A stretch of DNA of 64,000 nucleotides from contig JADJXM010000004.1 in assembly GCA_016715865.1 (NCBI GenBank), positions 284,501 to 348,500 on the forward strand, in the 5' to 3' direction. Numbering within the stretch: the first letter of the stretch is position 1; the number at the start of each line of letters is the position of its first letter. The translations under genes and the position numbers were made by a program. Below, piece after piece: positions 49,604 through 64,000 of the stretch. Source of the stretch: Acidobacteriota bacterium. GTDB lineage: Bacteria; Acidobacteriota; Blastocatellia; RBC074. The notes under the pieces are model-generated. The model was not told the DNA's origin and did no database searches. It saw only the letters and a program-made list of their open reading frames with translations.

Positions 49604-50197
49604 TCATCTTTCATTGAGCGCCCGTTGAATGGTCGCAGACATTTCAGCATCGACATTGGCATCATGACCGCTGAAATGCCCCACCAGCCGGCCATCCCGC
49701 GCATAGACCAGAGTCTGCGGAACCGAGACATCCCTCGAATCGACATAATCCGAGAAGACAGGGTCTTTCACCATACCGACAGGGTAATTGATCTTGTAAT
49801 CCCTGATAAATTGCGCTACACGATCGGGAGTGGATTCGGCATCCCTGACCGCCTGGCCGATGATCTGCAGACCGCGGGACTCATCCTGAGGTCCGTATTT
49901 GGTGAGCGAGGGGATGTGACGCTTCGAGTGGCCGCACCAGATGGCGAAGAAGCTCAGGACAACTACCTTGCCGCGCATTCCGGCGAGTGTGAACTCCTGC
50001 CCGTCCATCGTCCTGATCAGATTGTTCGCCACCGAATCCTTGGGCAGCCGGCCGAGCTTCGCTTTGGCTTCGACTCCGGGAATAAGCTGCACCACTAAAA
50101 TCAGACAGACCACAGCAGCGACACCCGATAAGACCAGCTGCAAGCGGCGGCGCCCGTCAATGAAGACGAGGCGGCGAAGTGAATATATTGCATTCAT
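49604..50197 (-). CDS. TlpA-like thioredoxin-fold protein with a single active-site Cys
   Basis: A 197-aa membrane-anchored protein. A basic N-terminus and one helix (about 22-40) precede a thioredoxin fold. The active-site segment reads FFAIWCGHSKRHIPSL: C88 is present but the second Cys is Ser91 (CGHS). It could act as a monothiol isomerase or by another mechanism. It is the third of three TlpA-like genes in tandem on this strand. Confidence 0.88.
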   Translation of the reverse strand: MNAIYSLRRLVFIDGRRRLQLVLSGVAAVVCLILVVQLIPGVEAKAKLGRLPKDSVANNLIRTMDGQEFTLAGMRGKVVVLSFFAIWCGHSKRHIPSLTKYGPQDESRGLQIIGQAVRDAESTPDRVAQFIRDYKINYPVGMVKDPVFSDYVDSRDVSVPQTLVYARDGRLVGHFSGHDANVDAEMSATIQRALNER

Positions 50198-50249
50198 AAT
50201 CTATAGCCCTTTTTTGAATGGAATCACTCCGGATGGTCGGCCGCAGAGA

Positions 50250-50286
<37 letters not shown>

Positions 50287-50352
50287 GCTTTACGACGGCC
50301 GACCCCGGGCGAATTGAAATTTCAGGTTAACCTTGCGAGGACCTGGGTTGCT

Positions 50353-50976
50353 TCATTTCCGACCGCCTGCTTTGGAAGCCGGTGCTTTGACGACCTGCGA
50401 TTCGATCGCCTCTGTCAACTCTTTACTGACCTTATCGGTCCAGCCGATCATGCGTTTAACCATCTTGCCGTCCCTGCCGAAAATGACCATTTGCGGAACT
50501 CCGCGATTGTGGCTGTCGGCGTAATAGGCGATGACCTCCGTGGTGATGAAACCAACCGGATAATTGATCTTTGTCTTGCGCATAAAAGCCTTGACGTCAT
50601 CGATCTTGTCCGGAGTGTCGGTCGCCAGACCGAGGACGGTGAATCCGCTGTCCTTGTATTTGGTGTAGAGTTCAACCACATGCGGCGCATGCTCTTCGCA
50701 ATGCGGGCATTGCGACCAGAACATATCGAGCATAACCACCTTGCCGCGGACACTCGAAAGCTGCATCGACTCGCTCGCCTTTCCCCTGGCCGGAACCAGT
50801 GAGTTGGGCACGAGCTTGATGGTCATATCAGGCGTATCCCCGCTTCCGTCGGCTGTCGGAAGCTCGGGGACATCTGCCGTGCCCAGGCTCGATGCGCCAG
50901 CGAAAGTCATAAATGCCAGCACACAGCTCAGCATCAGCGCGCGAAGCGGCTGGGTCTTCGAAACTGAACTTATCAT
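50353..50976 (-). CDS. TlpA/ResA-like thiol-disulfide oxidoreductase (CPHC)
   Basis: A 207-aa exported protein with a signal peptide (about 1-30). The active site is FWSQCPHCEEHAPHV (CPHC), followed by a thioredoxin fold with the cis-Pro region GVPQMVIF. The ATG at 50976 has AAGGAG upstream (AAGGAGTCAATATA before ATG); the open frame further up is unlikely to be used. It is the middle one of the three TlpA-like genes. Confidence 0.92.
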   Translation of the reverse strand: MISSVSKTQPLRALMLSCVLAFMTFAGASSLGTADVPELPTADGSGDTPDMTIKLVPNSLVPARGKASESMQLSSVRGKVVMLDMFWSQCPHCEEHAPHVVELYTKYKDSGFTVLGLATDTPDKIDDVKAFMRKTKINYPVGFITTEVIAYYADSHNRGVPQMVIFGRDGKMVKRMIGWTDKVSKELTEAIESQVVKAPASKAGGRK

Positions 50977-51004
50977 TATATTGACTCCTTGAATATTGCG
51001 TGGA

Positions 51005-51643
51005 TCAATCGCCGGATTGCGGGACGGCCTGGGAAGTTGCCCCTCCGCCCGACAACTGCTGACTGACAACCTTCTCCAGATACTCCACTCCGCGCTGAGG
51101 GCTGTCGCCGATCATATGTTCGACCACGCGACCATCCCGGGAGAGAACGAAGAGCTGTGGGATCGGCGGCGCTCCGGTATCGTCCTCGGTCCCCTTGAGG
51201 AACGCATTCGAGACCCAGTTGCTCGCATATCCGATGTTGTAGTTGATCCCGACCCGCTGGATGAACTCTTCGACCTTCTGCTGATCTGTCTTCTCATCCG
51301 AGGTCAGCCCGATCACCTCCAGCCCCTGGTCCCTGTAACGCCTGCTCAGCTCGGCCAGCTGAGGCGCCTGCTTGACGCACGGCGGGCAGTAGGTCGCCCA
51401 GAAATCGACAACCACAACCTTACCTTTGTAATCGGAGAGCCTGAAACTGCTCCCGTCCAGCCGCGAGATCGGAACATCGAGCGCGCCCGCGATCGATTTC
51501 TGGTTCTGAACCGTCAAAACCTGCCGCTGCGTGATCATGCCGGTCGGAATCGGCTGCGGCGGGGACGCCGAATTGCACGCGCCCGCCATCAGCACAATCA
51601 CAAATATGAACGATATCGCCTTCTTATTCTTGCTCATGGTCAT
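51005..51643 (-). CDS. TlpA-like lipoprotein (CPPC)
   Basis: A 212-aa lipoprotein: signal and lipobox MAGAC (Cys about 23), then a thioredoxin domain with FWATYCPPCVKQAPQLAEL (CPPC) and cis-Pro PPIPQLFVL. Its C-terminus has a Ser/Gly-rich tail. ATG at 51643 or 51637. It is the first of the three TlpA-like genes and shares its direction with the nitrilase gene upstream. Confidence 0.92.
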   Translation of the reverse strand: MTMSKNKKAISFIFVIVLMAGACNSASPPQPIPTGMITQRQVLTVQNQKSIAGALDVPISRLDGSSFRLSDYKGKVVVVDFWATYCPPCVKQAPQLAELSRRYRDQGLEVIGLTSDEKTDQQKVEEFIQRVGINYNIGYASNWVSNAFLKGTEDDTGAPPIPQLFVLSRDGRVVEHMIGDSPQRGVEYLEKVVSQQLSGGGATSQAVPQSGD

Positions 51644-51730
51644 TTTTTCAAGATCAAATTCTGAGATAGTTCAAAAGAAGGACAATAATACAGAAAATTC
51701 TTCGAAAATCGAACCCTCAAGACAAAGTTT

Positions 51731-51868
51731 AAAAACGCCAGGTCGTCAGAGCGAATGGAGCGGGCCGGCGCCGCTGGCTCGCATACGATAGGTAATCGGC
51801 ATAATGGAATACCAAAGCGGCGCCGGGCCGCCGCACTCCACATTCGCTCTGACGACCTGGCGTTTTTT
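51731..51868. repeat. 138-bp inverted repeat with a CGCCAGGTCGTCAGAGCG arm
   Basis: The left arm AAAAACGCCAGGTCGTCAG then AGCGAATG is the exact complement of the right arm over 27 nt. The arms continue imperfectly into a GC-rich core (GGCCGGCGCCGC against GCGGCGCCGGGCC). The loop is about 40 nt. Both ends have a T- or A-run. The layout resembles a MITE, but it also works as a strong two-way terminator downstream of the nitrilase gene. Confidence 0.8.
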
Positions 51869-51878
51869 TCGCCGTCAA

Positions 51879-53045
<1,167 letters not shown>

Positions 53046-53378
53046 AATCGGTTCCTCGCCTTCCTCGGGACGGTGTCGGGTTTGTTAATAGCCTTGTTCA
53101 GCGATTCAGGCAGTGACGGGGGACGTCGCCTTGATGTGAGTTGATCACTGAATTTACGAAGAGGACCGGCTTGAATGCGGATATCTGTCTGAGTTGAGGG
53201 TCGCAAGCCGAACTCGGGTTTATTAGGACAGGGCATTGATTTTTTATCACTATGCGAAGATTTAATCAACCATGAAATTAAAGTAGTTTCCAGTGGGGGT
53301 AGTTTCCAGTGGAAGAAGTTTCCGGTTATATTGATTCACTGGAAACTACTCCCGCTGGAAACCGGAAACTTCTTCAAC
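53046..53378. other. 333-bp divergent region with a repeat
   Basis: No gene. On the minus strand a TTGATT-17-TAAAAA promoter candidate lies at 53241-53269 for the nitrilase. The rest is taken up by the AGTTTCC repeat next to the thioesterase start. Confidence 0.5.
53285..53373. repeat. Inverted repeat of AGTTTCC heptamers
   Basis: AGTTTCCAGTGG, AGTTTCCAGTGG, AAGAAGTTTCCGG face the complements (CACTGGAAACTACTCC, GCTGGAAACCGGAAACTTC). It is the same family as at 10.6 and 19.8 kb. The right arm ends 6 bp before the thioesterase ATG. Confidence 0.88.
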
Positions 53379-53750
53379 ATGGAATCACCTTTCGGCAAAC
53401 TTCTGGGCATCGAACCGTTGGACCACAAACCCGGCCACGTCAAAATGCGCATTCCGTTTACGGAGAATCTGCTCCAGTCGCTCGGGCGCGTGCATGGCGG
53501 AGTCCTCTTCAGCCTGGCGGATCACGCCTCGGGCTGGGCAGCGTATACGACTCTTTCTCAGGAAGAGCGGTGTGCGACGCTCGAAATGAAGATTAATTAT
53601 ATCGCCGCCGTCCACAATGAGGACTGTATCGCCGAAGCGAAAGTCGTTCACAAAGGACGAACCAGCATCGTCGTGGAATCGGAGATACGAACCTCCGAGG
53701 GGCGCCTCGTAGCCAAAACCCTCGCCACCTTCATCGTGCTTGTCAGCTGA
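53379..53750 (+). CDS. Hotdog-fold thioesterase (PaaI family)
   Basis: A 123-aa acyl-CoA thioesterase-like protein. The active-site segment HGGVLFSLADHASGWA has the Asp/His pattern of PaaI-type enzymes. The ATG at 53379 (MESPFGKLLG) is chosen because the open frame upstream is repeat DNA. The substrate is unknown. Confidence 0.9.
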   Translation: MESPFGKLLGIEPLDHKPGHVKMRIPFTENLLQSLGRVHGGVLFSLADHASGWAAYTTLSQEERCATLEMKINYIAAVHNEDCIAEAKVVHKGRTSIVVESEIRTSEGRLVAKTLATFIVLVS

Positions 53751-53752
53751 GT

Positions 53753-53780
53753 GCCGACCGGAGGTCGGCGTTCCATACCA
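53753..53780. repeat. Small palindrome CCGACC-GGTCGG
   Basis: GCCGACCGGAGGTCGGC is a short dyad directly after the thioesterase stop, in REP-like form. Confidence 0.45.
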
Positions 53781-53986
53781 TATCGTCAACTCCCACTCAC
53801 CGATTGGTATGAATTGTGGCCACGGAGTCTCGCCAGAGCACTCCTTTTGAGCGCCACAACTGCACTCATTAAGCATAATCATTGCAACAATTAGAAAGAG
53901 ATCGCCAGAGTGTCGGGGCTTCTGGCACGCGCCTTGATTTATGGTATGGCGGGATCGATAAGGATCATTTAAAGGAGGAAGCAGTT

Positions 53987-54484
53987 ATGAGACGAACAGC
54001 ATGGTGGGCAATGGCGATGGTGGCAGCGCTGATGATGACGACGATCACGGCCTCGGCCCAGTTCAATCGCAGATATGACGATCGCAGATACAGTGAAAAT
54101 GAGGTGCGCCAGATCGGTTACCGCGCCGGATATCAGGCTGGAATTCGTGAAGGCCAGTCCGATATGAGATCGCGGCAGCGATTCGATCCGAAACGCTCAC
54201 GTGCCTACAAGGACGGCCGGTGGGGATACCGCAATGAATATCGCCACGATGGCACATACAGAAACGGTTTCCGCGACGGATTTCTTGCCGGTTATCGCCA
54301 AGGCTATTACAACAACCGCAATGATCGCAGAAACGATGATCGCTGGGGTCAACGTGATAATGACCGCTGGGGCCGCAGAGATGGCGACTGGGACCGTCGC
54401 GATGATGACTGGAATCGCCGCAACGATCGAAACAATCGAAATAATCGAAACAACCGTGGGAATCGCCCGTGGTGGAGTTTCTAA
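53987..54484 (+). CDS. Secreted low-complexity Arg/Asn/Asp-rich protein
   Basis: A 165-aa protein with a signal peptide (about 1-25, ending TASAQ). The middle repeats the pattern YRAGYQAGIREG, YRNGFRDGFLAGYRQGYY. The C-terminal 55 residues are nearly all Asp, Arg, Asn and Trp in short repeats (DDRW, RRDGDWDRR, NRNNRNNRN). No family or function is known. AAAGGAGGAA gives the start at 53987. A long poly-C tract follows 20 bp after the stop. Confidence 0.85.
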   Translation: MRRTAWWAMAMVAALMMTTITASAQFNRRYDDRRYSENEVRQIGYRAGYQAGIREGQSDMRSRQRFDPKRSRAYKDGRWGYRNEYRHDGTYRNGFRDGFLAGYRQGYYNNRNDRRNDDRWGQRDNDRWGRRDGDWDRRDDDWNRRNDRNNRNNRNNRGNRPWWSF

Positions 54485-54504
54485 AAAAATTACTGCTCGC
54501 CGGG

Positions 54505-54532
54505 CCCCCCCCGCCCCCCCCCCCCCCCCCCC
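54505..54532. repeat. Poly-C tract C8-G-C19
   Basis: Twenty-seven C in 28 positions. Such tracts slip easily in replication and in sequencing, so the exact length is uncertain. Confidence 0.75.
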
Positions 54533-54537
54533 ACAAA

Positions 54538-54585
<48 letters not shown>

Positions 54586-54675
54586 GGCAGATTGCCTGCC
54601 AGTCTTTGAAATTCTTTCCGAAGCGCGTCCGTGCTTTTCCCCGGCAACCGCTCGCAGGTTGCGCTGGGAAACGAT

Positions 54676-54739
54676 ACGCCGTGCGGCGGACGTAAAGGGG
54701 GCTGAAAGGATTAACTTTTCAGCGTTTGTCGCACGGCGT
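54676..54739. repeat. Large hairpin with a 17-bp stem
   Basis: ACGCCGTGCG plus GCGGACG (54676-54692) pairs with 54723-54739 throughout if G-U pairs are allowed, and an inner stem GCTGAAA/TTTCAGC lies inside. It could be a terminator, structured leader or repeat. Confidence 0.55.
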
Positions 54740-54839
54740 TATGCTTTATGTCCGAAAATTTGTAATCTCTCCGAAAATTTGAACCCACCATAAGACCGTA
54801 TCCAATCTTGTACAGCCCGACATTGGACATTTCCTGCCC

Positions 54840-54880
<41 letters not shown>

Positions 54881-55146
54881 ATCAGGATTTCGTTCTGGAA
54901 TTTTACAAAAATAGACGGCATATCTCTTGCGTTTTCAATAAGTAGGAAGCAGGCCTGAAAATCAGGCTCTGACATTCAGCAATTGATTCACAAACTCTGT
55001 TTCAGTCCTCAATGTCGACATTGATCAGGATCGGCAATCATATCGAGGCGCTGTATTAAGTGGATGTAAATTAAAAACTCTTGATTTTTTACCCAGACCT
55101 GGAGGGCCATTAAACGGATGGCATGGTCAGACAAACAGGAGGATCT

Positions 55147-58848
<3,702 letters not shown>

Positions 58849-58873
58849 ATCCCACTTAACCGGTTATAAACCG

Positions 58874-58913
58874 AAAATGCCGTCGTTGTGAATCATCGCA
58901 ACGACGGCATTTT
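58874..58913 (+). terminator. Rho-independent terminator of the TonB receptor gene
   Basis: AAAATGCCGTCGTTG, a 10-nt loop and CAACGACGGCATTTT, then GTT. A 15-bp perfect stem with a T-run, 26 bp past the stop. Confidence 0.9.
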
Positions 58914-58923
58914 GTTATTAATC

Positions 58924-59091
58924 GCAGAGGCCGCAGAGAAATTTAATCGCAAAGGACGCAGAGAACGCAGAGGTTATAAATGGGGATAAATGCCCGGATC
59001 AGCGCCAAAAGGCAATAACCCGTACCTGGATACCCATTAACCCTCTGCGTTCTCTGCGTCCTTTGCGATTAAATTTCTCTGCGGCCTCTGC
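58924..59091. repeat. Perfect 50-bp inverted repeat of CGCAGAG/CGCAAAG units
   Basis: Arms 58924-58973 and 59042-59091 are exact reverse complements over 50 nt; the loop is 68 nt. Units are GCAGAGGCC, GCAGAGAAATTTAAT, CGCAAAGGA, CGCAGAGAA, CGCAGAGG. It separates the convergent receptor and TPR genes. Confidence 0.95.
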
Positions 59092-59093
59092 GC

Positions 59094-60101
<1,008 letters not shown>

Positions 60102-60117
60102 TGGTTGGGCCTCCATG

Positions 60118-60201
60118 CATGGAGTACCGCCTTCAGGCGGGTTTTACAATCGGTTGAAGTTTTTGATTGAAGAAAAACCCGCCTGAAGGCGGTACTCCAT
60201 G
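60118..60201. repeat. Perfect 28-bp palindrome with CCGCCTTCAGGCGG core
   Basis: CATGGAGTACCGCCTTCAGG then CGGGTTTT (60118-60145) is mirrored exactly at 60174-60201; the loop is 28 nt. Two partial copies of GTACTCCATG follow at 60204-60224. The left arm ends next to the ribosome site of the TPR gene. The same core forms the C-terminus of the peroxidase gene at 4.1 kb. Confidence 0.92.
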
Positions 60202-60226
60202 CTGTACTCCATGCGGTACTCCATGC

Positions 60227-60717
60227 TCACGTTTTTCTGACAAGCGTCTTGAAAGTGAAAGAATACTGATGGTTCTCATCTGCCGGATGGTGAATCGAAT
60301 CGATTTCAACCCAGGCCTCGTTCGACATTTCGGGAAAGAAGGCATCGGCCTCGACTTCAGTCTCGACCAGAGTCAGGTAGATTCGATCGGCGATATTCAG
60401 AGCCTGACGGTATATTTCGCCGCCGCCGCCGATGAAGAGTTCCGTCTCATCCCGGCTGCGCGCGATAGCCATCCCTTCGAGGATCGAGCCGGCCGTCGCG
60501 CAACCCTCGACGCGAAAGGACGGGTCACGTGTCAGAACAATCATCTGCCTGCCGGGCAACGGCCGGCCGATCGATTCGAAAGTCTTGCGGCCAACCAGCA
60601 GGTGATGTCCCATGGTCAGTTCACGGAATCGTTTCATGTCATCCGACAGTCGCCAGGGCAACTGATTCCCCACTCCAATCCCGCGATTGCGGTCCATTGC
60701 GACTATCATTGAAACGA

Positions 60718-60721
<4 letters not shown>
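60227..60721 (-). CDS. folA: Dihydrofolate reductase
   Basis: A 164-aa enzyme making tetrahydrofolate. Motifs: RGIGVGNQLPWRLSDDM with the catalytic acid D28, GRKTFESIGRPLPGR and FIGGGGEIYRQAL. The start is GTG overlapping thyA's stop (GTGA), so translation is coupled. A second start, ATG 60709, exists. The pair thyA-folA is the standard thymidylate cycle. Confidence 0.95.
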
Positions 60722-61512
<791 letters not shown>

Positions 61513-61847
61513 AACGGGCAACTCCCTTCCCTGACATTTAACTGAATTTATTGGACTTATAAGTTGCACCGATTCGGCGCCCGAGCAGCCTTATCATACC
61601 AGAAAATCGGCCGATTGGAGGAAATCAATCAAAGGCTTTTACAGGTTGACGGTTTCATATCTGTTATGTAAAGTGCCTCATTCGCTAGGTTGATTCCTGT
61701 CTCGAACAAGATTTTGTCCTGGACCAATCCTGACCAATAAGAAGTTCACCTTTTATGACGGTTTTGCGAAACAGATCAGCAAAACAGTGGGAGGTGAAGG
61801 AGGTAATTTTCAGGCGTCGAAAGTAAGAGCCTGGAAGGAAAGCAGTC
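61513..61847. other. 335-bp divergent region between thyA and glgP
   Basis: No gene is seen. It includes the glgP promoter candidate and a purine-rich leader (GGAGGTGAAGGAGGT) about 60 bp before the ATG. Confidence 0.55.
61646..61674 (+). promoter_or_regulatory. glgP: Promoter candidate of glgP
   Basis: TTGACG (61646-61651), a 17-nt spacer and TAAAGT (61669-61674), about 175 bp upstream of the ATG. Confidence 0.45.
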
Positions 61848-63992
<2,145 letters not shown>

Positions 63993-64000
63993 GTATCGAA

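Noticed and set aside
51731..51868. Integron attC site
   Set aside because: Although palindromic, it lacks the RYYYAAC and GTTRRRY ends, and no integrase is near.
53331..53378. N-terminal extension of the thioesterase
   Set aside because: Same reason: the upstream in-frame codons are repeat DNA.
61513..61569. Longer thyA from the upstream ATG
   Set aside because: The GTG at 61512 has a ribosome site and gives the exact E. coli length and Cys146; the extra 19 residues have no homology.

Overview
The window comes from a Gram-negative chromosome that is moderately GC-rich by eye. Gene content points to Acidobacteriota, perhaps a Blastocatellia-like lineage. The clues are a very long carboxypeptidase-fold TonB-dependent receptor, a GWxTD-domain protein, PEGA and TPR proteins, a serine-kinase-type TPR/FlgO-fold protein, EutN/CcmL vertex proteins, and a LolA-type lipoprotein pathway. 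This assignment is inference; no rRNA gene is present. No prophage, transposase, CRISPR array or plasmid gene was seen, and the genes look like ordinary chromosomal backbone with a few accessory operons.

Layout. 1-4.1 kb: the tail of a TPR regulator cut by the window edge, the Mg2+ transporter MgtE and a di-haem peroxidase. 4.2-10.6 kb (minus strand): the feoB-dtxR iron operon, murJ, argF and a YdcZ-type transporter. 10.7-16.7 kb: an aldo/keto reductase, then a minus-strand run of a Tat-exported Gfo/Idh/MocA oxidoreductase, an iodotyrosine-deiodinase-like flavoprotein, gamma-glutamyltransferase and a membrane dipeptidase. 16.9-24.4 kb: a SPOR protein with lnt, an orphan 113-aa protein, an OB-fold lipoprotein, thiE with a GlcD-like oxidase, and a CBS protein with a site-2 protease. 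24.7-30.6 kb: a putative PD-(D/E)XK nuclease with truB, then prkA with a yeaH-type gene. 30.7-32.4 kb: a three-gene microcompartment-vertex operon divergent from a HAD hydrolase. 32.6-38.4 kb (minus): a GAF-GAF-PP2C phosphatase, a Bcp-type peroxiredoxin, tRNA-Ala(GGC), an M50 protease with CBS domains, an alpha/beta hydrolase and a medium-chain dehydrogenase. 38.5-46.8 kb: an FKBP isomerase with endonuclease V, PEGA and GWxTD proteins, then a Lol-like cluster (lipoprotein, permease, ATPase, small membrane protein, LolA). 47-53 kb: a radical SAM enzyme, pyk, three TlpA-like proteins and a nitrilase. 53.4-64 kb: a thioesterase, a secreted Arg/Asn/Asp-rich protein, the TonB receptor, a TPR protein, thyA-folA and glgP.

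Two things stand out. First, the operon at 30732-31573 encodes two EutN/CcmL pentamer proteins and a small protein whose N-terminus resembles a microcompartment encapsulation peptide and whose C-terminus has a CxxCxxC cluster. No shell hexamer or enzyme lies nearby. Second, the intergenic spaces carry a rich set of inverted repeats built from short tandem units. One class uses heptamers of the form AGTnnnn; the other uses units of about nine bases around CACAAAG or CGCAGAG. They fill most gaps between convergent genes, form near-perfect palindromes with arms up to 73 nt, and in places supply the stop codons of the flanking genes.
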